Source of the DNA: JAJPJX01 sp964568355
Lineage (GTDB): Bacteria > Acidobacteriota > Terriglobia > Bryobacterales > Bryobacteraceae
Reading direction: 5' to 3'
Assembly: GCA_964568355.1 (NCBI GenBank)
Contig: CAZMRK010000078.1
Span: forward strand, 1-10,518
DNA length: 10,518 nt
Shown here: piece after piece, positions 1-6,519 of the stretch
Layout of the letters: each line of letters begins with the position of its first letter
Numbering within the stretch: position 1 is the stretch's first letter
Translations under genes and position numbers: made by a program
Notes under the pieces: model-generated
What the model was told of the DNA's origin: nothing
The model's database searches: none
The model's input: only the letters and a program-made list of their open reading frames with translations

Positions 1-23
1 GGCTGAGCGGGTTTATCCTGTAC

Positions 24-30
24 GGGAGGG
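24..30 (+). promoter_or_regulatory. Ribosome binding site of the Gfo/Idh/MocA gene
   Basis: A GGGAGGG run lies 4 bases before the ATG at 35. It is a strong Shine-Dalgarno match and supports that start, which also gives a protein beginning directly with the twin-arginine segment. The 23 bases before it are too short to judge for a promoter. The gene could be the last member of an operon that starts left of the window. Confidence 0.75.
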
Positions 31-34
31 ATCC

Positions 35-1216
35 ATGGTTTCGAGAAGAACATTTCTCGCCGGCACCATGACGGCAGCCTCCTCGGCGCGCATCTGGGGA
101 GCGAATAGCCGTCTGCGCTTGGCGGTGATCGGTACAGGGGGGCGCGGCGCTTTCCATACGGCCAATCTGGCCAGGCGATCGGATGTGGAAGTGGCGGCCG
201 TCTGTGATGTCTACAAGGTTCGCGCGCAGGCAGCCTGCCTCCGGGCTGGAATCCATACCGAAGTGGAACAGGATTACCGGCGCATCCTGGACCGGAAGGA
301 TCTGGACGCGGTCGTGATCGCCGTGCCGGATCACTGGCACACGCCCATCCTGCTGGACGCGCTGTCCTCGGGCAGGGACGCTTTTCTCGAAAAGCCAATG
401 ACCTTCCGCATCGAGGAAGGCAAGGCCATCGTGAACGCCGTGCGGAGCAGCCGCCGCATCGTCCAGATCGGCACTCAGCAGAAGAGCGGCCCGCATTTCC
501 TCGAAGCCAGGCAGCGCTTCTTCGATTCCAGTCTGATCGGCAAGGTATCCCTCGTGCGTACCTGGTGGATCGCCAATCGCGGCTACCTGCGGCGCCCACC
601 CACCGATTTCCACTATCGCCCCGACGAGCTGGACTGGTCGCGCTTCCTGGGACGCGCTCCCCGGCGCCCCTTCGATGCTCAACGCTATTTCGGCTGGTAT
701 GCCTATCGCGACTACTCCACGGGCCAGCCCGGGGGGCTGCTGGTGCACACCGCCGATGTCGCTCACTTCTTCCTGGGGCTGACCGCCCCCGCCTCGGTTG
801 TGGCCAGTGGCGGCATCTTCGAGTTCCCGGAAGACCGCGATACGCCCGATACCATCAGCATCCTGGCCGAATATCCGGAACGGGTTGTGGTGACTTTCGA
901 CGCCACCCAGTCCAGCGTTCGGGACTCCGTGGACTGCGAATTCCACGGCTCCGGCGGCGTGCTGAACATCTTCCGCAACGGCTATACCTTCCGCTCGGCG
1001 GAAAAGGGAGCGCCGCCGATCGAGGTCAAAGGCCAGCCCTGCGATCCCGCCCACATGCAGAACTTCCTGGACGCGGTACGCGATCGCAAACAGCCCAACG
1101 CCGATGTGGTGTATTCCCACTACCTGGCAATGGTCTGCCATATGGGGAACCTGGCCTATGAGAGCCGTAGTCGGGTGGTTTGGAAATCCGAGTGGGATCC
1201 GGGCACTATCGCGTAA
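35..1216 (+). CDS. Gfo/Idh/MocA-family NAD(P)-dependent oxidoreductase with possible Tat signal
   Basis: 393 aa. Predicted sugar, sugar-alcohol or related polyol dehydrogenase; members use NAD(P)(H) to oxidise or reduce a carbohydrate hydroxyl/keto group. Visible: a twin-arginine stretch SRRTFLA at residues 3-9; a Rossmann nucleotide-binding loop GTGGRG at 33-38; VPDHWH at 97-102; the family EKP signature at 119-121, whose Lys is the usual catalytic or cofactor-contacting residue; GTQQ at 146-149; and H238-x-x-D241-x-x-H244 in the C-terminal domain, where the family places its second conserved His/Asp. Length is normal. The segment after the arginines is only weakly hydrophobic, so export through the Tat pathway is possible but not certain. 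Exported Gfo/Idh/MocA proteins are common in Acidobacteriota, Planctomycetota and Verrucomicrobiota. The substrate cannot be assigned. The stop codon lies inside the 3' end of the convergent ThyX-like gene. The family call is secure; the exact reaction is not. Confidence 0.93.
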   Translation: MVSRRTFLAGTMTAASSARIWGANSRLRLAVIGTGGRGAFHTANLARRSDVEVAAVCDVYKVRAQAACLRAGIHTEVEQDYRRILDRKDLDAVVIAVPDHWHTPILLDALSSGRDAFLEKPMTFRIEEGKAIVNAVRSSRRIVQIGTQQKSGPHFLEARQRFFDSSLIGKVSLVRTWWIANRGYLRRPPTDFHYRPDELDWSRFLGRAPRRPFDAQRYFGWYAYRDYSTGQPGGLLVHTADVAHFFLGLTAPASVVASGGIFEFPEDRDTPDTISILAEYPERVVVTFDATQSSVRDSVDCEFHGSGGVLNIFRNGYTFRSAEKGAPPIEVKGQPCDPAHMQNFLDAVRDRKQPNADVVYSHYLAMVCHMGNLAYESRSRVVWKSEWDPGTIA

Positions 1217-2642
1217 GCGGATCTTCCACCGAGGGCGGCGTGGCTTGGATCAGGCGGCCGAGCTCCGGCTCGAGCTCCTCCATCTTGCGCTTCATCTCCC
1301 AGGCGATCTCGCGATAGCTGAAGTGGCCTTTGACCCCGCTGCGCACGCGGGCGATGTATTCCACCTCGGCGAAATCCATCTTGAAGAGAAACCGCGAGCG
1401 GGCTCCAAAGGGCAGCAGGTAGTGGCTGCCCGGCGCGGGCAGGCGGTGTAAGGTGTCGAACGCATCGGTCATCGCCGATGCGTAAATCTCGCTGGCGCCG
1501 GCCTCTGCGATGAGCGCCGGCGTGTCGTACCCCAGATGGCCGGAATAGGCCTGGCGGAACTTTTGGCAGCGGCGATGGCGGTGCAGGTCGCGATAGGCCC
1601 CAATGTCGATCGACAAATCGTAGGCATAGAGGCCGCCGCGGAAGCCTGCCAACAGATCGTCGCGCCGGCTGCGGGAGCGCAGCGCCACATTCAGTACCTC
1701 CGCCCGCAACTCGTCGCCCCAGGCGCAGGCGATCTCGTAGAGGTCGCGGAACGGCCGGTCGGTCACCGGGTAGAGCAGCGTCGCCACGATATCGGCAGCC
1801 ACCTGTTTGGGCTGCAACAGGTCCACCCGCTCCGCGGCGCTTCCGCTGGCGTGGGGTAGATTCTGCTCGGCCCACTGTTTCAGATCGGCTTGCGCCTGGG
1901 CGGCGTGGGTGTCCGGATCGGCGTGGCGCGCCAGCGTTGGCGCCAGCGGCTCGCCGGCAGCGCCTTCCTCCCAGAGACAATCCGGCGGGGCTGCGCAGGC
2001 TTGGGCGATCTCGTCCGCCAGCTCGCGTAACTCCTGGTATTCCGAGGCCTTCAGGCGCCGGATCTGCTTTTCAAGTGTACGGATGCTGGTGACCTGGCCG
2101 ACATTGGTAGGAATGCCCCAGAAGAGCAGGTAGCGGGCTACGTCGAAGGCGCGGGCAGCGAGGTTCCGCTGGTAGGCCTCCGGCTTCATTTCGGGCGGCC
2201 GGGGCAGCTTCTCCGAGAGGCAGGCAAAAGCTAGTTTGTTGATCTGCTGATAGGCAGCCAGCAGGCGCGTGGCTGCCGCGCAGTAGCAAGCCGTCTGTTC
2301 CTCTTCCAGTTCCGGCGGGGTTACGAAGCCGGAGCGCGAAAAGTCCTGGTAACGGGAAGACTTCGCCTGGCCGTCCCAAAGCGATTCCTCTTCGATGTCG
2401 GTGGCCGCCAGTTCGGAAACTCCCTCGAAGCAGAGGACTGTATGGCCCAGGTCGGCGATGGAAGCGTGCCCGTACTGGAAGTAAAAACTCTCCAGAAATT
2501 TTTGAGAATCATGCGTGCGGACCCAATCGAGCGACTGGCGGATGGAATCAGGTGACCGGCTGTAGCGCGCCAGCGCATAGGCGCATTTCTCCGGAGGCAT
2601 GGGAGCCACCGCCAGGACGCGCTTCGGTTTTGCTTCGGGCAT
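1206..2642 (-). CDS. Tandem-domain ThyX-like (FAD-dependent) thymidylate synthase
   Basis: 478 aa, about twice the usual ThyX length (roughly 220-250 aa), made of two ThyX-like units. ThyX methylates dUMP to dTMP using methylene-tetrahydrofolate, FAD and NADPH. Unit 1 (about 20-215) has YGHASIADLGH near 57-67, S95-S-R97-Y98 matching the S-x-R-Y end of the ThyX signature, then R170-Y-L-L and R188, matching the A-R-x-x-L-P and N-x-R positions. In the gapless alignment its RHR triplet is E85-E86-S87. Unit 2 (about 270-465) has the RHR at 355-357, but the S-x-R-Y position reads A365-Y-S-G, the A-R-x-x-L-P Arg is H407, and the N-x-R positions are D423 and A425. The two units therefore complement each other. 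The divergent neighbour is dUTPase, which makes dUMP, supporting a real role in dTMP synthesis. The ATG at 2642 has no Shine-Dalgarno sequence; a leaderless transcript is possible. An alternative in-frame Met is residue 15. A non-catalytic or different flavin activity cannot be excluded, so no gene symbol is given. Confidence 0.85.
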   Translation of the reverse strand: MPEAKPKRVLAVAPMPPEKCAYALARYSRSPDSIRQSLDWVRTHDSQKFLESFYFQYGHASIADLGHTVLCFEGVSELAATDIEEESLWDGQAKSSRYQDFSRSGFVTPPELEEEQTACYCAAATRLLAAYQQINKLAFACLSEKLPRPPEMKPEAYQRNLAARAFDVARYLLFWGIPTNVGQVTSIRTLEKQIRRLKASEYQELRELADEIAQACAAPPDCLWEEGAAGEPLAPTLARHADPDTHAAQAQADLKQWAEQNLPHASGSAAERVDLLQPKQVAADIVATLLYPVTDRPFRDLYEIACAWGDELRAEVLNVALRSRSRRDDLLAGFRGGLYAYDLSIDIGAYRDLHRHRRCQKFRQAYSGHLGYDTPALIAEAGASEIYASAMTDAFDTLHRLPAPGSHYLLPFGARSRFLFKMDFAEVEYIARVRSGVKGHFSYREIAWEMKRKMEELEPELGRLIQATPPSVEDPLTR

Positions 2643-2650
2643 GAAAACGC

Positions 2651-2657
2651 TATGATA
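2651..2657. promoter_or_regulatory. Putative shared -10 element for the divergent thyX-like and dut genes
   Basis: TATGATA reads TATGAT on the plus strand (2651-2656) and TATCAT on the minus strand (2657-2652); each matches the sigma-70 -10 consensus at five of six bases. Expected transcription starts would fall near 2663 (+) and 2645 (-), only a few bases before the start codons at 2667 and 2642. Neither gene has a visible Shine-Dalgarno sequence, so near-leaderless transcripts are plausible. The -35 matches are poor on both sides (best is TTGCTT at 2630-2635, 15-bp spacer). Prediction by eye only. Confidence 0.35.
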
Positions 2658-2666
2658 ACGAATTCA

Positions 2667-3098
2667 ATGAAAATCCGAATCCAGCGGCTCCGTCCGGATG
2701 TGATCCTCCCGCGCTATGCCCATGGCTCCAAAGAAGATGCGGGCATGGACCTACATGCGATCGAGGACGCGCTCCTGGAGCCCGGCGTCCCGCGGACGGT
2801 GGCAACCGGGATCAGCATCGAACTGCCGCCAGGCTACGAAGCGCAGATCCGGCCGCGCAGCGGCTTGGCGCTCAAGCACGCCATCACCATGCCCAACAGC
2901 CCCGCCACCATCGACCCGGGGTATCGGGGAGAGATCGCCATCATCCTGATCAACCTGGGCAAGGAACCCTATCAAATCCATAAAAACGATCGGATTGCTC
3001 AGATGGTAATCGCCCGCTACGAGAGCGTGGAGTGGGAAGAGGGCGAACTGGCAGAGTCCCGGCGTGGAGCCGGCGGGTTCGGCTCTTCCGGCCGGTAA
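2667..3098 (+). CDS. dut: Deoxyuridine 5'-triphosphate nucleotidohydrolase (dUTPase)
   Basis: 143 aa from the chosen start. Cytoplasmic homotrimeric enzyme that hydrolyses dUTP to dUMP and pyrophosphate, keeping uracil out of DNA and supplying the substrate for thymidylate synthase. All five trimeric-dUTPase motifs are present in order: AGMDLHA (25-31), RPRSGLA (62-68), the uridine-binding segment around T81-I82-D83 to Y86-R87-G88-E89, NDRIAQ (107-112), and the C-terminal phosphate-covering arm RGAGGFGSSG (133-142). The residue before TID is Ala80 where Gly is more usual. An upstream in-frame ATG at 2652 would add five residues, but it overlaps the likely -10 element and adds nothing conserved, so the Met at 2667 is preferred. 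The gene diverges from the ThyX-like gene, a sensible metabolic pairing, and its 3' end is 6 bp from the convergent GH2 stop. Confidence 0.96.
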   Translation: MKIRIQRLRPDVILPRYAHGSKEDAGMDLHAIEDALLEPGVPRTVATGISIELPPGYEAQIRPRSGLALKHAITMPNSPATIDPGYRGEIAIILINLGKEPYQIHKNDRIAQMVIARYESVEWEEGELAESRRGAGGFGSSGR

Positions 3099-3104
3099 GC
3101 ACCC

Positions 3105-5216
3105 TCAGGGGATATTCACTTTTCGCCGGCTTACCGTGGAGTCTTCCGCGGCGGGCTTGGCCGTGGCCCGGAGTTCGCACGGGCCTGCATGGGCCGGGAT
3201 GCGCAGGTCGATCAGGCTGGTCTGCTGCCCCAATCCTGCCACCTCGAAGGCCGCCTCGTGGCGGGCTAGTTCCCGGCCATCCGCCGCCACCAGGGAGAGC
3301 ACCAGGCTGCCGTGTACGGCCCGCGGATCGTCGTTCACCAGCATGACGGCAAAGCGGTGGTCCGCATCTCCGTCCAGAGACGGCTGCCAGAAATTCAGAT
3401 ACACGCCCAGGGGCCGAAACGCCTGGCTCATATAGTCGGCAAAGTGAGGCTCCAGTTCGAGCTTTGCGAGGTCGCGGAAGTGATCGGAAGTGTAGGCGCC
3501 GGGATAGCTGGAAGTCAGGTAGACAAAGTGCAGGACACCGGCGAAATTGCGGTGAGCGCGCCAGAATTCCGTCAGTCCAGCGAGATAGTAGGCATCGAGT
3601 TCGAACCGTTTTTCCGCCGAAGCATCCGGCCCGGCCAGACGAGCATAGACATCCTTGGTGAGTTCTGTCGGCGAGCCGTCGCGATTGAGCCACAGCCACC
3701 CGTACTCGTTGAGGATCACCGCGTGAGCGCTGGGGTGGGCGGAGTTGGTGCTCTTGGCTCCGGTCATCTTCTCCAGGTCGGTGACCTCGAAGCCTTTGCC
3801 CAGGCGGATGAACTGGTAGGGATGATCTTCGACCGGGTCGTCGGGACCGACGGGCTGGTTATAGCCGTTCTCCCAAGGCCGATCGGAGAGATCGAGATGC
3901 CGGACGGCCCGGATGATCTCTTCGAGCACGTCTGCGTGGGTCTCGTTGTCCGCGTCCCAGATCACCACGCTGGGATGGTTCCAGTTGTCCTGCATCCACT
4001 CCCGGTATTGGCGGATCATCTCGGCCGTATCCCACTGCTTGTGGTATCCCCAGACGAAGAACTCGTTTTGAATCAACAGGCCGGTCTCGTCGGCGATCTC
4101 CAGCCAGCGGTCCGGCACAGGGCCGATGCAGAAGCGAAAACTGTTCCAATGCATGCGCTTCGGGATCTCCGCCAGCAGTTTGCGGACCCAGGCATCGTTC
4201 CAGACCAGATCCTTCGATTGGGGATCTTCGAAGAAGCGGTGCAGCGTGATATTCGATCCACGCAGGAAGTAGGGCTTGCCGTTGAGATAGGCGCGCCGGG
4301 TGGCCGTATCGAAGCGGAACTCCCGCATGCCGAAGCGTGTGGCCAGGGTATCACCGCCCGTGGTCGTCTCCAGGCGGTAGAGATGCGGATCTTCCGGACT
4401 CCAGAGCCGGGCGCCGGGCATGGGAACGGTCAGGCGAACGCTTTTCTCCTCGCCGCGGGCCAGCGGTACGCGGGCGCTTGCGGAACGGCCTTCGACGCGA
4501 TGGGTCAGGGAAAACGTACCGGCAGGACCATAATTCCGCAGACGCGTCTCGATCAGGACCTCCGAGGAAGCCAGGCGAGGCGCCACCTGCACGTTTTCGA
4601 TCACCGGGTTATCGGCCAGCAGGAGGGCGACCGAGTCGTAGATGCCGGGCGTCCACAGCGTCTTCTCGTTATCCGTCCCGGTGGGGGCGGTTTCCGGAAG
4701 TACGGCGGGATGCGCTCCGACGCGAATGACGAGCGAGTTCTCTCCCTGCCAGGAAACTCCACTAGTCAGATCGAAATACCCGGCAGTGAAACAGCCCAGG
4801 TGCTCGCCGACTTTGCGGCCGTTGAGCCAGACGGCGGTACCGAATTGGGCCTTGCCGATGCGCAGCAGGGCGACGGCGCGGCGGGCCGGCAGGCGAAAGC
4901 TGGTCCGATACCAGAAATAGTTGCGGTTCTGGTGCGGGATGCCGCGGCTACCGGCCTTCGCCGAAGCAGGCAGGAGCTTGAGACGCACCATCTTTTCTAC
5001 ACTTTCCGGGCTGTCGAAACGATCCACATCGGGGAAAGGTGGCTGCGCCAGGTGGACGAGGCCGGGCACCTTCACACGGTGCTGGAAGGCGGCCGGCATT
5101 TCGGAGGCAGAGAGGCTTTCTTCGATATCCCAGGATCCATCCAGCGAAACCGTCTGGCGTTCGCCAAATACCGGGATTGCCAGGGCCAGCAATCCGAAGG
5201 TGACAATACGGCCCAT
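3105..5216 (-). CDS. Exported glycoside hydrolase family 2 protein (beta-glycosidase; specificity unknown)
   Basis: 703 aa from the chosen start. Retaining exo-acting beta-glycosidase of the clan that holds beta-galactosidase, beta-glucuronidase and beta-mannosidase; predicted periplasmic or secreted. Visible: a short Sec signal peptide (about 1-18, hydrophobic core GLLALAIPVFG); a jelly-roll sugar-binding domain (about 20-190); an Ig-like sandwich (about 195-300); a TIM barrel (about 305-610) opening with YLNGKPYFLRGSN; and a further beta domain to the C terminus. The barrel carries the acid/base in NHPSVVIWDADNE, with Glu425 last, and the nucleophile in ILNEYGW (Glu504), so the catalytic pair is intact. 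The WDAD lead-in differs from the textbook beta-galactosidase and beta-mannosidase forms, so specificity is left open. The reading frame extends upstream to 5288, but that N terminus would overlap the divergent methyltransferase gene and precede the signal peptide; the ATG at 5216 has AGGA three bases upstream. The gene converges on dut and diverges from the methyltransferase operon. Confidence 0.9.
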   Translation of the reverse strand: MGRIVTFGLLALAIPVFGERQTVSLDGSWDIEESLSASEMPAAFQHRVKVPGLVHLAQPPFPDVDRFDSPESVEKMVRLKLLPASAKAGSRGIPHQNRNYFWYRTSFRLPARRAVALLRIGKAQFGTAVWLNGRKVGEHLGCFTAGYFDLTSGVSWQGENSLVIRVGAHPAVLPETAPTGTDNEKTLWTPGIYDSVALLLADNPVIENVQVAPRLASSEVLIETRLRNYGPAGTFSLTHRVEGRSASARVPLARGEEKSVRLTVPMPGARLWSPEDPHLYRLETTTGGDTLATRFGMREFRFDTATRRAYLNGKPYFLRGSNITLHRFFEDPQSKDLVWNDAWVRKLLAEIPKRMHWNSFRFCIGPVPDRWLEIADETGLLIQNEFFVWGYHKQWDTAEMIRQYREWMQDNWNHPSVVIWDADNETHADVLEEIIRAVRHLDLSDRPWENGYNQPVGPDDPVEDHPYQFIRLGKGFEVTDLEKMTGAKSTNSAHPSAHAVILNEYGWLWLNRDGSPTELTKDVYARLAGPDASAEKRFELDAYYLAGLTEFWRAHRNFAGVLHFVYLTSSYPGAYTSDHFRDLAKLELEPHFADYMSQAFRPLGVYLNFWQPSLDGDADHRFAVMLVNDDPRAVHGSLVLSLVAADGRELARHEAAFEVAGLGQQTSLIDLRIPAHAGPCELRATAKPAAEDSTVSRRKVNIP

Positions 5217-5229
5217 TTGTCCTATTCTA
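5200..5229 (+). promoter_or_regulatory. Putative sigma-70 promoter of the methyltransferase-corrinoid operon
   Basis: GTGACA at 5200-5205 (five of six matches to TTGACA), a 17-bp spacer, then TATTCT at 5223-5228 (four of six matches to TATAAT). A transcript would start near 5235, just before the GGAG ribosome site at 5241-5244 and the ATG at 5248. The -35 box sits inside the first codons of the GH2 gene. On the minus strand, bases 5229-5224 read TAGAAT (five of six matches), which could serve the GH2 gene. Prediction by eye only. Confidence 0.45.
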
Positions 5230-5247
5230 CAAGCAACGGCGGAGCTG

Positions 5248-6510
5248 ATGAACAGCAAACAAGCTGTCCTGGCCTCTTTGGCGCACAAAGCACAGGACCG
5301 AATCCCGATGGACTTCGGGGGGACATCGGTTACGGGTATTCATGTCAGCGTGGTAGCAGCCTTGCGGGACTATTTCGGACTCGAAAGGCGGCTGGTGAAG
5401 GTGCATGAACCCTACCAGATGCTGGGTTGGGTCGAGGACGATCTGAAGGAAGCCATGGGCATCGATACCGCGGGAGTATTCCCTCGGAATACGATGTTCG
5501 GCTTCCCGAACGAGGACTGGAAAGCCTGGCGGCTGCCCGACGGGCTGGAAGTGCTGATATCGAACCGCTTCGTGACCACGCGCGACGAGAATGGCGACAT
5601 CCTCGTCTATCCCGAAGGCGATAGCTCCGTGCCGCCAAGCGGGAAAATGCCACACGACGGCTATTTCTTCGACAGCATCGTGCGCCAGGAGCCGATTGAC
5701 GAAGAGCGGCTGAATCCGGAGGACAATCTGGAGGAGTTCGGTCCGATCTCCGACGAAGACATGGCGCATCTGAAGCGCGAGACCGATCAAGCGGCGGCTT
5801 CGGGAAAGGCGGTCATCGCCAGCTTTGGGGGGACGGCCTTCGGAGATATCGCCCTGGTGCCCGGACCGTTTATGAAGCGGCCCAAGGGGATCCGGGATAT
5901 CACCGAGTGGTATGTCTCGACGCGAACCCGCCGCGACTACATCCACCAGATCTTCTCCCGGCAGTGCGAGATCGCCGTCGCCAATCTGGAAAAAATTCAT
6001 GCCGTGATCGGGAATCGCGTCGACGCGGTGTTCCTGTGCGGCACGGATTTCGGCACGCAGACGTCCTCGTTCTGCTCCGAGCAGTCGTTCCGGGAACTCT
6101 ACTTTCCCTATTACAAAAAGGTAAATGACTGGGTTCACAGCCACACGACATGGCGGACATTCAAGCATTCCTGCGGATCGGTGGTGCGGTTTATTCCTGC
6201 ATTCATCGAGGCGGGCTTCGATATCTTGAACCCGGTGCAGTGCTCCGCGGTCGGGATGGGTGCGGAGTTTCTGAAGGCCACCTACGGTGACAAGCTGGTC
6301 TTCTGGGGAGGTGGCGTGGATACCCAGAAGGTGCTGCCATTCGGCACGCCGGAGCAGGTGCGGACGCAGGTACGGGAACGCTGCGAGGTTTTTTCCAAGG
6401 GCGGCGGGTTCGTTTTCAATACGATTCATAACATCCAGGCACGGACGCCGGTCGAGAACGTGGCTGCCATGCTGGATGCGGTCCGGGAGTTCAACGGCGG
6501 GGGACGATAG
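5248..6510 (+). CDS. UroD/MtaA-superfamily methyltransferase (probable corrinoid-dependent methyltransferase I)
   Basis: 420 aa. Belongs to the uroporphyrinogen decarboxylase fold superfamily, which includes zinc methyltransferases (MtaA, MtbA, CmuA and O-demethylase methyltransferases) that move methyl groups to or from a corrinoid protein. A corrinoid protein is encoded directly downstream, so methyl transfer is far likelier than haem synthesis. Visible: H307-S-C309-G, the His-x-Cys zinc motif of the methyltransferases; the downstream IEAGFDILNPVQ, FWGGGVDTQ and LPFGTPEQV signatures of the family; and H394 in TIHNIQ, about where MtaA/MtbA have their third ligand Cys. Cys332 in NPVQC is another possible ligand. 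The methyl donor (methoxyaromatic, methylated amine, methyl ether sugar) cannot be read from sequence. The reading frame extends upstream to 4921, but the ATG at 5248 (GGAG at 5241-5244) begins where family similarity begins. No activating protein or tetrahydrofolate methyltransferase lies in the window. Confidence 0.85.
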   Translation: MNSKQAVLASLAHKAQDRIPMDFGGTSVTGIHVSVVAALRDYFGLERRLVKVHEPYQMLGWVEDDLKEAMGIDTAGVFPRNTMFGFPNEDWKAWRLPDGLEVLISNRFVTTRDENGDILVYPEGDSSVPPSGKMPHDGYFFDSIVRQEPIDEERLNPEDNLEEFGPISDEDMAHLKRETDQAAASGKAVIASFGGTAFGDIALVPGPFMKRPKGIRDITEWYVSTRTRRDYIHQIFSRQCEIAVANLEKIHAVIGNRVDAVFLCGTDFGTQTSSFCSEQSFRELYFPYYKKVNDWVHSHTTWRTFKHSCGSVVRFIPAFIEAGFDILNPVQCSAVGMGAEFLKATYGDKLVFWGGGVDTQKVLPFGTPEQVRTQVRERCEVFSKGGGFVFNTIHNIQARTPVENVAAMLDAVREFNGGGR

Positions 6511-6513
6511 GAG
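6509..6513 (+). promoter_or_regulatory. Ribosome binding site of the corrinoid protein gene, overlapping the upstream stop
   Basis: AGGAG, six bases before the ATG at 6520, includes the last two bases of the methyltransferase stop codon. This arrangement favours coupled translation of the two proteins, consistent with a working pair. Confidence 0.75.
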
Positions 6514-6519
6514 TACGTT

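Noticed and set aside
3093..3136. Inverted repeat CGGTAAG / CTTACCG at the convergent dut-GH2 junction, considered as a terminator
   Set aside because: Only 7 bp with a 30-base loop and no T-run; this can arise by chance and both arms lie in or next to coding sequence.
4921..5247. N-terminal extension of the methyltransferase frame from an ATG at 4921
   Set aside because: It overlaps the GH2 signal peptide and sugar-binding domain codons on the other strand, resembles no family member, and the ATG at 5248 has its own ribosome site.
3312..5408. A 698-codon open frame on the plus strand opposite the GH2 gene
   Set aside because: It is an antisense shadow in a GC-rich gene. It has no recognisable domain, while the minus strand encodes a complete GH2 enzyme with intact catalytic residues.
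5227..6429. A 400-codon open frame antisense to the methyltransferase gene
   Set aside because: Codon-aligned shadow with no recognisable motif; the plus-strand protein is clearly conserved.
5248..6510. Reading the UroD-like protein as the haem-pathway uroporphyrinogen decarboxylase (HemE)
   Set aside because: It is longer than HemE, has the His-x-Cys zinc motif of methyltransferases, and is followed at once by a corrinoid protein.
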